A stretch of DNA of 64,000 bases. Source: Sediminitomix flava. Its GTDB lineage: Bacteria; Bacteroidota; Bacteroidia; Cytophagales; Flammeovirgaceae. A program made the position numbers and the translations under genes. The stretch spans positions 1,550,001-1,614,000 of the forward strand of contig NZ_QGDO01000001.1 in assembly GCF_003149185.1 (NCBI RefSeq). Reading direction: 5' to 3'. How positions within the stretch are numbered: position 1 is the first letter of the stretch; every line of letters starts with the position of its first letter. Below the pieces are notes generated by a model. It saw nothing but the letters and a program-made list of their open reading frames with translations. It made no database searches and was not told the origin of the DNA. Shown piece by piece: positions 7,885-17,846 of the stretch.

Positions 7885-9066
7885 TTAGCTATTTTTAGCT
7901 GTTACTTCAGTTGGATTAACTGGCGTTACTAAACTACTTTCCTCTTCTTGATTCAAGTCTGTTGTTGCAAAAATCAATGCAAAAGGAATAATGAAGAAGA
8001 TCACAAGAATATATGCTACACCTACCAATCTATTTTTCATTGTAAGTTGTCCTAGCAACTCTGCACAAACGATAGGAATGTTTCTTATCGCTGAAATAGG
8101 GAACAGTATAAATACACCAAAAATATTGAATAAGAAGTGACAGAATGCAATTGCTAAAGCTGCTTCATTTTGTGAGACAGCAGCAATCAAAGCTGTAACT
8201 GTTGTTCCGATATTTGCACCCATTAAGAATGGGAATGCATTTCTTAAGGATAATTTATTCGATGCTACCAATGGCACAGTAAGAGATGTAGTCACAGAAC
8301 TAGACTGAACACCTGCAGTGATCAATGCACCCCATACCAAAGAATAAAGTGGTTTTCCGAATACGTATTTTTCAAGTCTTTTCTCCGAATTACCTACCAA
8401 TAGTTTTTTCAATACTACTGTGAAAAGTCTTAAAGAGATAAAAAGACCAAGTGTACCAACACCAATAACTACAAGTGCGTTTTTGTTAAGTAAAGCTGTA
8501 ATCGCTTTTGCAGCAGGCTTTACTGTAACTGACATGATATTGAATAATTCTGGACCTGATGACTCAGAAGAGTAAATTACACTTGCAATAGCCGTTCCTG
8601 CAGAAGATAATGCTCCAGTAAAGTATTCGATTGGGAAAAGCACACACATGACAATAAGGTTAAAGAAGTCATGTACTGTAGCTGCTGAGATCGCTTTCTT
8701 AAATTCATCTTTATTTGAAAGATGTCCTAATGCTACGATAGTTGAAGTGACACTCGTTCCAATGTTTGCCCCCATAATCATAGGTACAGCATTTTGTAAA
8801 CTTAATGAGCCAGAAGCTACGATTGCTACAATCATTGAAGTAGTAGTTGAACTACTTTGAATAAGTGCTGTAGCTAAAAGTCCTACAAATAAACTAATGA
8901 ACGGGTTTGATGTTAGCGTTATTATTTGTTGGGCAGTGTCCTTGCTTAGCATTTTGAATCCACCACTCATAAGCTTCAAAGCAACCAAAAACACAAACAA
9001 GACTGCAACAACTTGTACAACCTTGGATAAGGTTTGTAATACCTTATTCGTATCCGAATTTTTCAT
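7885..9066 (-). CDS. Na+/phosphate cotransporter family protein (NptA/PNaS type)
   Basis: Inner-membrane sodium-coupled phosphate transporter of the PNaS (SLC34-like) family. The family's inverted duplicate signature is clear: ALIQSSSTTTSMIVAIVASG with MIMGANIGTSVTST in the first half (about 62-110) and GVQSSSVTTSLTVPLVAS with LMGANIGTTVTAL in the second (about 253-300). About 8-9 hydrophobic segments. At 393 residues it lacks the PhoU-like C-terminal domain of some relatives, ending instead in a short acidic tail. No phosphate-regulon genes are adjacent. Confidence 0.92.
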   Translation of the reverse strand: MKNSDTNKVLQTLSKVVQVVAVLFVFLVALKLMSGGFKMLSKDTAQQIITLTSNPFISLFVGLLATALIQSSSTTTSMIVAIVASGSLSLQNAVPMIMGANIGTSVTSTIVALGHLSNKDEFKKAISAATVHDFFNLIVMCVLFPIEYFTGALSSAGTAIASVIYSSESSGPELFNIMSVTVKPAAKAITALLNKNALVVIGVGTLGLFISLRLFTVVLKKLLVGNSEKRLEKYVFGKPLYSLVWGALITAGVQSSSVTTSLTVPLVASNKLSLRNAFPFLMGANIGTTVTALIAAVSQNEAALAIAFCHFLFNIFGVFILFPISAIRNIPIVCAELLGQLTMKNRLVGVAYILVIFFIIPFALIFATTDLNQEEESSLVTPVNPTEVTAKNS

Positions 9067-9260
9067 CTTTAAGTTTCTTCTCTTAGTTCTTAGGTTGAGC
9101 GAAAATTAAGATTTGAAGTTTTGTCCTCCCTACAACCAATGACAATTTTCGGAATATCGGATCAACATAATATGTCTCGTATGTTAACAAAATGTTACAT
9201 AAACAGCTATTACAAAATATAATCTTTAAATAATACTATTAAACACGTTCTAAAATTAGC

Positions 9261-10004
9261 TTATATTAACCCTAAACTATTAAGTAATCCATCTTTATAA
9301 GTTTTACCTATCGGAATCAACTTTCCATTGATTTCCAATTGATTACCTTCAATTGCTTTAATTTGTGATAGTGAAACGATATAAGACCTATGAGTCCGTA
9401 TAAATTGCTCTTTTGGCAAGGAATCTTCTAACTTACTGAGTGACTGCAACGAAATGATTCGTTGAGAGGGAGTATAAAACGATACATATTCTTTTAAGCC
9501 CTCTATATATAAAATATCTTTGAAGTAAGTCTTGTAAATACGATGATCACTCTTGATCATTAAATAATCCTGTTCTTTTATTGGTTTTATATCATCCTCT
9601 ATTTTTTCAATATTTTTTGTTAATGACTCCTTTGGTTGCTGCTTTAATCCAAAAATTGCGTTCGCTTTTTGAACAGCTTTAAGAAATCTTTCAAACGAAA
9701 AAGGTTTCAGAAGGTAGTCTATAACGTTGAACTCATAACTTTCCAAGGCATATTCTGAATAAGCAGTCGTAAAAATCACCATTGGAGAATTACTCATCGT
9801 TTTCAGAAATTCAATACCTGTGAGGTCGGGCATTTGAATATCTAAGAATAGAAGGTCTACATCTTGCTCTTGCATGACAGCCATTGCTTCCAACGGAGAT
9901 TTACACATCCCGACCAACTCAAGATTGGGTAATTTGGATACAAAGTTTTCTAATAACTTTCTCGCTAGCTGTTCATCATCTATAATGAGGCATTTCATTT
10001 TCAT
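9261..10004 (-). CDS. LytTR-family response regulator
   Basis: Two-component response regulator with a receiver domain (1-120; phospho-acceptor Asp55 in FLDIQMPDLTG, acidic pair Asp9-Asp10, switch Lys in DYLLKPFSF) and a C-terminal LytTR DNA-binding domain (about 145-245; IKSDHRIYKTYFKDILYIEG, FIRTHRSYIVSLSQI). It overlaps the upstream kinase gene by 4 bases, so the two are translationally coupled and certainly partners. Start may be residue 1 or 3 (MKMK). Targets unknown; LytTR regulators commonly bind direct repeats in promoters. Confidence 0.95.
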   Translation of the reverse strand: MKMKCLIIDDEQLARKLLENFVSKLPNLELVGMCKSPLEAMAVMQEQDVDLLFLDIQMPDLTGIEFLKTMSNSPMVIFTTAYSEYALESYEFNVIDYLLKPFSFERFLKAVQKANAIFGLKQQPKESLTKNIEKIEDDIKPIKEQDYLMIKSDHRIYKTYFKDILYIEGLKEYVSFYTPSQRIISLQSLSKLEDSLPKEQFIRTHRSYIVSLSQIKAIEGNQLEINGKLIPIGKTYKDGLLNSLGLI

Positions 10005-11110
10005 GATAATTGAATTTTTAAGTTTACTTCAAAAAAGTCTGCTTCATCCTTTATTTCTAGCTGATGTGAATCGGGGTAAAGCAAATCCAACCTCCGTTGT
10101 ACATTTGTCAGACCAATCCCCCCTGTTTTGTCTTTAGTGAAGTTCGTCTGACTCTTACTGTTTCCTAAATGAAAATATAGCTGATTATCATTTATATAAA
10201 TTTTCAGCTTAATCCAACCATTTTCTAAATCTTCAATCTTACTGTGTTTAAAACTATTTTCTACAAAAGGGATAAAAAGCATAGGGGCTATCTCATACTT
10301 ATCTGCATTGGAAACAGCAATTTCAGAAGTAATATTTAGAGGGCCTTCATCTTTCAGTTTCTGAAAATCGATATAGTTATTTATGTAGGCGATCTCTTTT
10401 TGCAATGGTACTCGTTCAGTATTTGCTTCATATAACATGTACCGCAGCATATCTGAAAGTTTTAAGATCATCTCGGGAGTCTGATCCGATTTTAAGATAG
10501 AGAGCGTATACAGATTATTCATAAGGTTGAATAAAAAATGAGGGTTTATCTGAGACTTCAAAAAAGCCAATTCACTTTTAACACCTTCACTTTTTAACAC
10601 GACTGCTTCTTTCTCCCTCTTAGAAACCAAAATCGACATCTGAATTGTTGTACTAACCAATGTAATCACGAGGTAAAACATAAAACCTTGAAATCTGCTG
10701 TAGCGAGATAACATTCTTACAATATTCTTAGCAAAGTCATGTCGGGGCTTTTGGAATTCTTTCCAATGTTCTGGAGGCAGAGGTCTTCTCTCTGTTCTAA
10801 GGTATTCTCTTATTGTATCTGTAAATCCAAATGATTTCTCAACCAATTCAGACGCTAGAATACATACCACGATAGTAAGCAGAATACTCACCGTATATAA
10901 TACGTACTTCTTCCGAATCATCAGTTTCGGAATCAATACTTCTTGATTGAATATGATCAGTAAAGTGAGGAAAAAAGCCTTAATACACGCAACCTCTAAA
11001 GCCAAGAAAGCATAGAGCTTCTGACTCAGCATGAGGTAATGCAAAAGAATAAATAAGAGATATATGAGAATATATTTTCCGACCAGTTTCCACGTCTTCA
11101 TTCTGTCCAT
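10001..11110 (-). CDS. LytS/YehU-type sensor histidine kinase
   Basis: Membrane sensor kinase of the His_kinase (LytS/YehU) family. It has four hydrophobic segments in the N-terminal half, a short coiled linker, then the signature phospho-acceptor block SQINPHFLFNLMNNLYTLS and a degenerate HATPase domain (FIPFVENSFKHS N-box, GGIGLTNVQRRLDLLY G-box). I take the ATG at 11110; an ATG at 11164 would add 18 poorly hydrophobic residues and one at 11101 is also possible. Its partner is the overlapping LytTR regulator. The signal sensed is unknown. Confidence 0.93.
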   Translation of the reverse strand: MDRMKTWKLVGKYILIYLLFILLHYLMLSQKLYAFLALEVACIKAFFLTLLIIFNQEVLIPKLMIRKKYVLYTVSILLTIVVCILASELVEKSFGFTDTIREYLRTERRPLPPEHWKEFQKPRHDFAKNIVRMLSRYSRFQGFMFYLVITLVSTTIQMSILVSKREKEAVVLKSEGVKSELAFLKSQINPHFLFNLMNNLYTLSILKSDQTPEMILKLSDMLRYMLYEANTERVPLQKEIAYINNYIDFQKLKDEGPLNITSEIAVSNADKYEIAPMLFIPFVENSFKHSKIEDLENGWIKLKIYINDNQLYFHLGNSKSQTNFTKDKTGGIGLTNVQRRLDLLYPDSHQLEIKDEADFFEVNLKIQLS

Positions 11111-11376
11111 GTCTTTTCCAAATTCGGTGTACTCAAAGCTACAATAGAACGAATGGATCAACAAAGTTCTTCAACCAACAAAGGATTTAACTCAATAAAA
11201 AGTCATTAGAGACAAGCTGAGGGTATTATATAACTCAAAAGTCCATTGGTAGAAAGATTCGCTGCATTGGTTGATTTTATTTTCTAGGCAATCCAAAGTC
11301 CTCCACCTTTGAAACATCAAATCATCAGAAACAATGATGAAAACGTGTCAATTCTTCGAATTAAAAATATAGTATT

Positions 11377-12027
11377 ATGAAAAAAGTTATTATTCCATTT
11401 ATCGCAGTAATTCTTGTTTCAGGTTTAGTCTTCGCACAAAAAAGAGAACGAAGAGGAATGTCTGAAGAAGTTAAAAACTACATCAAAGAAAATGTATGGC
11501 CTGTAGTTTCGGAACAACGTCAGAAATTTGATTCTTATCTTTCTACAGACGAAAAAGCCGAAATTGAAGCTTTGAGAGCTCGTATAGAAAAACTGAAAGA
11601 GGAGAGAAAAGCTAACCGACCTCAGAAAGCCGAAAAAGGAAAACGTCCTGAGCTTACCGAAGCACAACGCGAACAAATGCATGCAAGCAGAAAAGAAATG
11701 AAACGCATCATGTATTCAGCCTTTCAGATTGCAGAAAATCACGAATCAGAACTTTCTTCTCTCATGTCAGAATCTAAAGATGATAGAGAAAAGTGGAGAA
11801 AAGATTTGTCTGCTATGAAAGAGGCTAAACGTGAAGAAATGAAATCTTCTGAAAAAGGAGAAAAAGAAAACAAAGGTCGAAAAGGCAGAAAACACCACCA
11901 CGGAAAAATGGGACATGGCCCAAGAGGCATGAATATCATGCATCCATCTGAAGAAATGTTTATTCTGTTTGACTACAATAAATCTGCTGATGACTTCTTC
12001 AAAGAAATGGAGGAACACAGAAAATAG
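11377..12027 (+). CDS. Exported, highly charged Spy/CpxP-like protein
   Basis: Starts with a clear signal peptide (residues 1-20, cleavage after VFA). The mature protein is very rich in Lys, Glu and Arg and predicted almost wholly alpha-helical, with several heptad-like stretches (about 50-150), and ends with a basic His-containing stretch (about 165-185). Size and composition resemble LTXXQ/Spy-like periplasmic proteins, and a metal-binding role for the His cluster is possible, but I see no decisive motif. It is transcribed away from the LytTR pair and could be one of its targets; that is only inferred from proximity. Confidence 0.65.
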   Translation: MKKVIIPFIAVILVSGLVFAQKRERRGMSEEVKNYIKENVWPVVSEQRQKFDSYLSTDEKAEIEALRARIEKLKEERKANRPQKAEKGKRPELTEAQREQMHASRKEMKRIMYSAFQIAENHESELSSLMSESKDDREKWRKDLSAMKEAKREEMKSSEKGEKENKGRKGRKHHHGKMGHGPRGMNIMHPSEEMFILFDYNKSADDFFKEMEEHRK

Positions 12028-12050
12028 TTGAACTTAATCTAGTTTACCTT

Positions 12051-12080
12051 AAAGGCACTCAGTTTCTGGGTGCTTTTTTT
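12051..12080 (+). terminator. Terminator after the Spy-like gene
   Basis: GGCACTCAG and CTGGGTGC form a 3-base-loop hairpin followed by seven T. Confidence 0.75.
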
Positions 12081-12230
12081 GATATATTTCACCTATAACT
12101 TCTAGAAATTGCTTGTTAAAGACCTTTTTTAGATGGAAACTGATTTTCAGAAAGTTCGTATATTGCAATTACTTTAGATAAAACAGCACATAATATCTCA
12201 AACATTTAAGCTAGCTAAAGGGGCGAAAAT

Positions 12231-12650
12231 ATGGAAAGTCTATCATTAGGAATACTACAAAAGAACAAGCTGCGAAAAACACCTAGCCGAGAAAAAATAT
12301 TAGATATTTTTATGCAAAGTGAAGTAGCACTTTCAGAAAATGATATTGAGCATCAGCTTAGTGAATTTTGTGATCGTGCAACTATTTATCGTACGTTGAA
12401 AACTTTCCTAGAACATGGACTTGTTCACAAAGTGATGGACGAAAACAATTTAGTCAAGTTCGCTTATTGCAAAGAAGGTTCTTGCTCAGACCATGAACAC
12501 AATCATGACCACGTTCATTTTAAATGTAAAAAATGTGGTAATACCGTTTGTATGGAAGAACACCCAATTCAAAAGCTAAATCTGCCCGAAGGCTATCAAA
12601 CTGACGAAGTCAACTTACTGATCATAGGAACTTGTCCTAACTGTAAGTAA
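12231..12650 (+). CDS. Fur-family transcriptional regulator
   Basis: Metal- or peroxide-responsive repressor of the Fur/Zur/PerR superfamily, 139 residues. An N-terminal winged helix (about 10-80) contains the recognition helix pattern DRATIYRTLKTFLEHGLVHK. The C-terminal dimerisation domain has HEHNHDHVHFKCKKCGNTVC and a final CPNC, so two CxxC pairs form the structural zinc site, and a His-rich loop supplies the sensory site. The metal sensed cannot be told from this; the very short C-terminal half resembles the Zur/Fur-like group widespread in Bacteroidota. Thiol peroxidase lies convergently downstream, which hints at but does not show a peroxide link. Confidence 0.9.
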   Translation: MESLSLGILQKNKLRKTPSREKILDIFMQSEVALSENDIEHQLSEFCDRATIYRTLKTFLEHGLVHKVMDENNLVKFAYCKEGSCSDHEHNHDHVHFKCKKCGNTVCMEEHPIQKLNLPEGYQTDEVNLLIIGTCPNCK

Positions 12651-12662
12651 ATATATAAGCAT

Positions 12663-12702
12663 AAAAAAATCCCTCTAGGAAATACTCCTTGAGGGATTTT
12701 TT
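12663..12702. terminator. Bidirectional terminator between Fur-family gene and tpx
   Basis: AAAATCCCTC and GAGGGATTTT close a 15-base loop with A/T runs on both sides, shared by converging genes. Confidence 0.8.
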
Positions 12703-12720
12703 ATTATCTATTGAATAATC

Positions 12721-13224
12721 TTAAAGCTCAAGTGCTTCAATTGCCTTATCATAATCAGGCTCTTGCGCAATCTCAGGAACTTGTTCTGTATAAACAATAT
12801 TTCCATCTGCGTTAATCACTACAATGGCACGCGAGAATAAACCAGCCAAAGGACCATCAATGATATTTACAGCATAATTTTGCTCAAATTCAGGGTCTTT
12901 ATATTGAGAAGTTGCAATTACATTTTCTAAGCCCTCTCCTTCACAAAAACGCTTGTGTGCAAAAGGTAAATCTTTAGAAACACATAACACTACTGTATTC
13001 TCTAGTTGTGAAGCTCTTTCATTAAATGCTCTTGTAGAAGCTGCACAAACACTTGTATCTATACTAGGGAAAATATTCAATATGATTCTTTGCCCTCTAA
13101 AATCTTCAAGAGATACGTCTGTTAAATCTGTTTTAGTCAAACGAAAGCTTGGTGCTTTTATGCCTAGTTCGGGAAGAGAACCTTCGGTGTGGATTTTATT
13201 TCCTTTAAGAGTAATGGTAGCCAT
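12721..13224 (-). CDS. tpx: Thiol peroxidase Tpx (atypical 2-Cys peroxiredoxin)
   Basis: Thioredoxin-dependent peroxidase reducing H2O2 and organic peroxides in the cytoplasm or periplasm. The peroxidatic cysteine is Cys60 in SIDTSVCAASTRAFN, and the resolving cysteine is Cys94 in KRFCEGEG, the spacing expected for Tpx. VLCVSKDLPFAHKRF and the SRAIVVINADGNIVYTE region are also typical. 167 residues, full length. Single gene; convergent with a Fur-family regulator. Confidence 0.97.
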   Translation of the reverse strand: MATITLKGNKIHTEGSLPELGIKAPSFRLTKTDLTDVSLEDFRGQRIILNIFPSIDTSVCAASTRAFNERASQLENTVVLCVSKDLPFAHKRFCEGEGLENVIATSQYKDPEFEQNYAVNIIDGPLAGLFSRAIVVINADGNIVYTEQVPEIAQEPDYDKAIEALEL

Positions 13225-13545
13225 AAACCAGAGAATTATTTAAGGTAAAAATTTAATTGATTGATATTCAAAGTTCATAAATATTTTCTTATCGAACACT
13301 TTTTCTACTCATTTTTCTCATTTATAGGCTGAAAAATAACCCTTTGTTAAAAGATTTGACATCTATAAAAGCCAATTCTTACATTCACTCATTAGCTATT
13401 TTCAAATATTTAAAAGATTGCAATTATCTCTTTTTTGGAAATAAAGGCCTTAATTTCCTTTTAAATAACTGCCAAGAGTAGAAAAAATAAAAGGTCAACT
13501 CACACAGAAGATGAATTGACCTTTTAGTTATTTATTACACTAAAA
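13225..13545. other. Intergenic region tpx-polA
   Basis: A gap of 321 bases. It holds the polA terminator at 13481-13525 and, on the left, the upstream region of tpx. No ORF or RNA-like element is otherwise evident; the sequence is AT-rich. Confidence 0.6.
13481..13525 (-). terminator. Terminator of polA
   Basis: AAAAGGTCAA and TTGACCTTTT enclose a 17-base loop; on the minus strand it is followed by TTTTATTTTTTC, the right polarity for polA. Confidence 0.85.
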
Positions 13546-16362
13546 TTAATGTGCTTCTAACCAATGTGCTCCTGTACCTACTTCAACTTCTAAAGGAACT
13601 TTTAGTTTATCTTTTAGAGCAGCTTCCATACGTTCTTTGATGTTTGCTTTCATCAATTCAAGCTCATCCTTATGAACTTCGAAAACCAATTCATCATGTA
13701 CTTGCATAATCATACGTGACTGAAGTTTCTCTTTTTTCATCCAATCATGAATATCGATCATAGCAACTTTGATGATATCTGCTGCACTACCTTGAATTGG
13801 TGCATTGATCGCATTTCGTTCTGCCATTCCTCGTTGTACTTGGTTTCGAGAATTGATATCTCTCAAGTAACGCTTACGTCCCATGATTGTCTCACAGTAG
13901 CCTTTATCACGAGCTTCGTTTACGGCTTTGTCCATGTATTGTTTAATCATCGGGAATTCTTCGAAATAAGTATCGATCAGCTCTTTTGCATCTTTACGAG
14001 GAATGTTCAATTGCTGAGAAAGTCCGAATGCAGAAACGCCATAGATGATACCGAAGTTGGCTGTTTTGGCTCTTCTTCTTTGTTCTCCATCTACTTCCGA
14101 TTCATCAATCTTAAAGACTTTTGCAGCAGTAGCTGTGTGAATATCTTTTCCTTGCTGGAAAGCTTCTACCATATGATCGTCTTGACTGAAAGATGCCATC
14201 AAGCGAAGTTCGACTTGCGAATAATCGGCAGCCATTATGATGTAATCCTCATTTTGAGGGACAAATGCCTTACGAATTTCACGACCACGAGCTGTACGGA
14301 TTGGAATGTTTTGAAGGTTAGGATTCGTAGAACTCAAACGTCCTGTAGCAGCTACAGCTTGATTGTATGAGGTATGGATTCTGCCATCTTTCTTAGAAAT
14401 CAATTTTGGCAGGGCATCTACATACGTATTTTTCAACTTTTGAAGCTGACGGAAGTCCAAAATATCTTGAACAATCGGATGATCTTTTGCCAAGTTTTGT
14501 AAGATTTCCTCACCTGTAGCATACTGCCCAGATTTGGTTTTCTTTGGCTTGTCAATCAGTTTCATTTTCTCAAAGAGAATCACACCCAATTGCTTTGGCG
14601 ATGCAATATTGAATTCTTCACCAGCAGCTTCATATATCGCTTTTTCTCTTTTCTCAACTTCTTCGCCTAGTTCTGTGGAAATATCTTTTAGAGCATCAGT
14701 ATCGATATTTACCCCAAAGTTTTCCATACTAGCCAAAACGTTAACAAGCGGAACTTCAATGCTGTCGTAAAGTTCTGTTAGTTGGTTATCAGAAAGCAAA
14801 GGGCGGAAAGTTTCAGCCAATTGCCAAGTAATATCCGCATCTTCAGAAGCATATTCTTTGATTTCTTCCAAAGCAACATCACGCATCGATTTCTGATTTT
14901 TTCCTTTCTTCCCAATCAAATCTTCAATATGCACACATTCATAATGCAGATAAGTTTCTGCTAGAGTATCCATACCATGACGTTTGTCTGGCTCAAGAAG
15001 GTAATGAGCAAGCATTGTATCAAAGAGTTTTCCTTTTACTTCAATGCCGTATTGCATTAAGACAAGAATATCATATTTGATATTTTGCCCAATCTTCTCA
15101 ATTTTTTCATTTTCAAATACGGCTCTGAATTCTTCCAAAAGTGCTTTAGCCTCATCTTGATTTTCAGAAACAGGCACATAATAAGCTTCTTTATTTCTAT
15201 ATGAGAAAGACAACCCGACTAATTCCGCTTCGCTTGCTTCTAAAGAAGTTGTTTCGGTGTCAAAGCAGAATTTATCTTGTTTGGCTAAAAACTCGATTAA
15301 CTCTTTTCGAAGCTCTGGCGTATCAATCAAATGATAGTCATGAAGTGTATTGTTGATATTCTTGATCTCAATCACTTCTTGAACTTCCTCTTCTGCTTCT
15401 ACTTTGTTGGTAGCTGGAGCCGCACCACCAAAAAGACTCATTTGTCCAGCTTGAACGGCTGGTGATTTTTTGGTTGTACTTGTTTCACCAAAGATTCTTT
15501 TTCCAATCGTCTTGAATTCTAATTCATCAAAGATTTTTGAAAGTGCTTCTTTGTTGAAACCATCATATTTTAATTTATCTTCTTCAAAAGGAACATCAAC
15601 ATCGATTTTGATCTTAGCCAATTCTTTCGACATCAATGCCTGTTCTTTGTTTTCCTCAAAGCGTTCTTTTTGCTTTCCTTTCAGCTCATGAACATGCTCC
15701 AAGATACCTTCAACAGTGTCATAGGCTTTCAGAAGTTTGACAGCGGTTTTTGGACCAACTCCTGGCACACCAGGAATGTTATCGGCAGAATCACCTTGCA
15801 ATCCTAAGAAATCTACAACTTGATCAACTCTATCGATATCAAATTTTTTCTTGATTTCTTCTACACCCAAAATATCCACACCATTACCCATATAGGCAGG
15901 TTTGTATTGGAAAATATGCTCTTCTACCAATTGGGCGTAATCCTTATCGGGCGTAACCATAAATACTTCAAATTCATCGGTACGCGCTGCTTTTTTCGCA
16001 ATTGTACCAATTACATCATCGGCTTCGAATCCTTGTTTTGAAAGAATCGGAATGTTAAAAGCTTCCACAATTTGCTTTACGATAGGAATCGCAATTGAAA
16101 TATCTTCTGGTGTTTCGTCTCTATGTGCTTTGTACTCTGGGAAAATCTCATGACGGAAAGTTGGACCCGAAAGGTCAAAAGCCACTCCAATATGGCTAGG
16201 CTTGTATTTGTTGAGAATCTCCCACAAAGAGTTTGTGAAACCCATAGCTGCGGAAGTATTCATTCCTTTAGAGTTGATTCGAGGATTTTTACTCAAGGCA
16301 AAATGCGCTCTGAAAATCAAAGCCATACCGTCAAGTAAGTACAAAGTATTTTTTTCAGACAT
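13546..16362 (-). CDS. polA: DNA polymerase I
   Basis: Family A DNA polymerase for Okazaki-fragment processing and repair. The 5'-3' nuclease domain comes first (1-300; LLDGMALIFRAHFAL, GFEADDVIGT, VTPDKDYAQLV, GVPGVGPKTAVKLL). Next is a 3'-5' exonuclease domain (about 345-530) that looks catalytically intact (CFDTETTSLEA, GQNIKYDILVL, YASEDADITWQL), then the polymerase (STNPNLQNIPIRTARGREIR, ADYSQVELRLMASFSQD, AKTANFGIIYGVSAFGLSQ, MQVHDELVFEV). At 938 residues it is the full three-domain length. Single gene with its own terminator. Confidence 0.98.
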   Translation of the reverse strand: MSEKNTLYLLDGMALIFRAHFALSKNPRINSKGMNTSAAMGFTNSLWEILNKYKPSHIGVAFDLSGPTFRHEIFPEYKAHRDETPEDISIAIPIVKQIVEAFNIPILSKQGFEADDVIGTIAKKAARTDEFEVFMVTPDKDYAQLVEEHIFQYKPAYMGNGVDILGVEEIKKKFDIDRVDQVVDFLGLQGDSADNIPGVPGVGPKTAVKLLKAYDTVEGILEHVHELKGKQKERFEENKEQALMSKELAKIKIDVDVPFEEDKLKYDGFNKEALSKIFDELEFKTIGKRIFGETSTTKKSPAVQAGQMSLFGGAAPATNKVEAEEEVQEVIEIKNINNTLHDYHLIDTPELRKELIEFLAKQDKFCFDTETTSLEASEAELVGLSFSYRNKEAYYVPVSENQDEAKALLEEFRAVFENEKIEKIGQNIKYDILVLMQYGIEVKGKLFDTMLAHYLLEPDKRHGMDTLAETYLHYECVHIEDLIGKKGKNQKSMRDVALEEIKEYASEDADITWQLAETFRPLLSDNQLTELYDSIEVPLVNVLASMENFGVNIDTDALKDISTELGEEVEKREKAIYEAAGEEFNIASPKQLGVILFEKMKLIDKPKKTKSGQYATGEEILQNLAKDHPIVQDILDFRQLQKLKNTYVDALPKLISKKDGRIHTSYNQAVAATGRLSSTNPNLQNIPIRTARGREIRKAFVPQNEDYIIMAADYSQVELRLMASFSQDDHMVEAFQQGKDIHTATAAKVFKIDESEVDGEQRRRAKTANFGIIYGVSAFGLSQQLNIPRKDAKELIDTYFEEFPMIKQYMDKAVNEARDKGYCETIMGRKRYLRDINSRNQVQRGMAERNAINAPIQGSAADIIKVAMIDIHDWMKKEKLQSRMIMQVHDELVFEVHKDELELMKANIKERMEAALKDKLKVPLEVEVGTGAHWLEAH

Positions 16363-16601
16363 AGTCGGATTTATAGTTTGAATGCAAGGAAAGCCCTAAA
16401 CATCTATAGTTCTCAAAAAGGTAAAATTATAAATATTCTCTGTGAATTACTGACTTTCTTTTTGAAGAAGAAAAAGTGTCTGTAAATGACTTCTAAAAAA
16501 ATGCTATAGCGTTTTAAATAATCTGAAATTAATAGTTTGGAAAAGAGTCAATTAATAAATTTTGATATTAACTGATCCAAGACTAAAACCTTCAGAAAAA
16601 A

Positions 16602-17027
16602 ATGCAATCGATAAGACTTTTAAAGCAGGTTTCCGCTCTTCTTTTTTTAATTACTCAAGTCAGTTTTGTTTTCGGGCAAGAAACAAAGGCAAATGAACCG
16701 CAAGAAGAGATTGTGGTCAAAACAGAAACAGATGAGCACGGAAATATTACAAGCTATGATTCTAGTTACTCTTATAGTTATACTGATTCTGTTACAGGTT
16801 CTACTGTAGTGAAACAGTTTCACTCTTTTTCCTCCTCAGAAATGCCGAAGGAAGGCGCTTTTCAATTCTTCTATGGACCAAACACAGCTAAATCGGATTC
16901 TACAACAATCACTCCCGAGCAGTTTTTTGAAGAAATGAGAAAACAGCAAGAAGCAATGATGCGACAATTTTTTGGACAAGGTCAACAAGAACAACAAACG
17001 CAAGCAGATTCGATTAATCAGAAATAG
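16602..17027 (+). CDS. Small exported protein of unknown function
   Basis: 141 residues with a signal peptide (about 1-25, ending VSFVFG-Q). The mature part has a Ser/Tyr-rich, Thr-rich middle (about 50-75) and a Gln/Met-rich C-terminus that includes FFEEMRKQQEAMMRQFFGQG. I do not recognise a family. Low complexity suggests a flexible secreted or surface protein. The strong terminator directly after the stop supports a real gene. Confidence 0.6.
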   Translation: MQSIRLLKQVSALLFLITQVSFVFGQETKANEPQEEIVVKTETDEHGNITSYDSSYSYSYTDSVTGSTVVKQFHSFSSSEMPKEGAFQFFYGPNTAKSDSTTITPEQFFEEMRKQQEAMMRQFFGQGQQEQQTQADSINQK

Positions 17028-17034
17028 ATAAAAA

Positions 17035-17065
17035 AGAGCCTTAGAAATCATTATTCTAAGGCTCT
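17035..17065. terminator. Bidirectional terminator
   Basis: AGAGCCTTAGAA and TTCTAAGGCTCT form a perfect 12-bp stem with a 7-base loop between converging genes. Confidence 0.85.
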
Positions 17066-17082
17066 CTCATTATCTAAATAAC

Positions 17083-17640
17083 TTAATACTGAAGTTGATA
17101 TTTTAGAGCTTCAGCTTGAGTTACACCATCTGTGCTGTTCTCAAAAGTTTTACTATCTCCATTAGGTAGAAAAACTTCAACTTTTGCCTCATCTCCTAGA
17201 AGCTTTACAAGTTTTCGAGTCTTTCCATTTTCCTTAAAACTCCAAGTTTGTGATTCTTCGTCAAATAATAAGATACCGACCTCTCCTACGTGTTTTCCTT
17301 CTATACATTCTATCTTATATTTATTCTTTTTAGTCGTTACTTTATAAAGTCCATCAGGAGTAGAAACAAACTCTTCTTTTACTTCGCCTTCTTTCATAGA
17401 AACAGGATTATTTCCTGACCAAAACTCGATAGAGTTAAAAATAAGGACATCTCCTAATACACAAAGACCATAAACGGGTATGACTGCTAACGCAAAAAAG
17501 ACAAGTTCATTAATCCATTTATCACCTATTTCTCCATTCCAAGCGTGAAGCTTAGTTGTGAGTCTGAAAGGACCATAGCAACTACTCACAGACAATGATA
17601 CCACTAGACAAAAAGCTAAAAATAAAGACTTGATTCTCAT
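17083..17640 (-). CDS. DUF3332-like lipoprotein
   Basis: 185 residues from the ATG at 17640, chosen because it directly precedes a lipoprotein signal (MRIKSLFLAFCL, lipobox SVSSC, Cys21). An upstream ATG at 17718 would put 26 residues before the signal. The segment TTKLHAWNGEIGDKWINELV followed by a membrane helix (about 50-72, VIPVYGLCVLGDVLIFNSIE) is the hallmark of the DUF3332 family. The C-terminal half is a soluble beta-rich domain. Function is unknown for the family. Confidence 0.75.
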   Translation of the reverse strand: MRIKSLFLAFCLVVSLSVSSCYGPFRLTTKLHAWNGEIGDKWINELVFFALAVIPVYGLCVLGDVLIFNSIEFWSGNNPVSMKEGEVKEEFVSTPDGLYKVTTKKNKYKIECIEGKHVGEVGILLFDEESQTWSFKENGKTRKLVKLLGDEAKVEVFLPNGDSKTFENSTDGVTQAEALKYQLQY

Positions 17641-17846
17641 AAGATATGGGTTAAAATTATTTGTAATTAAAATACTTCCAATCCTCATTTTTAGCAACGC
17701 GAAAAAATGAAACTTCAATGGATTTATTACTTGTTTTGTTAATAAGGAACTTATATTAGGTGTCTGTTTTACATTTTTAATTATTTAAATGTATATTTCG
17801 AAGACTTTTTTCAACTATTCTTTTTTCATAACTAAATACTCAATCA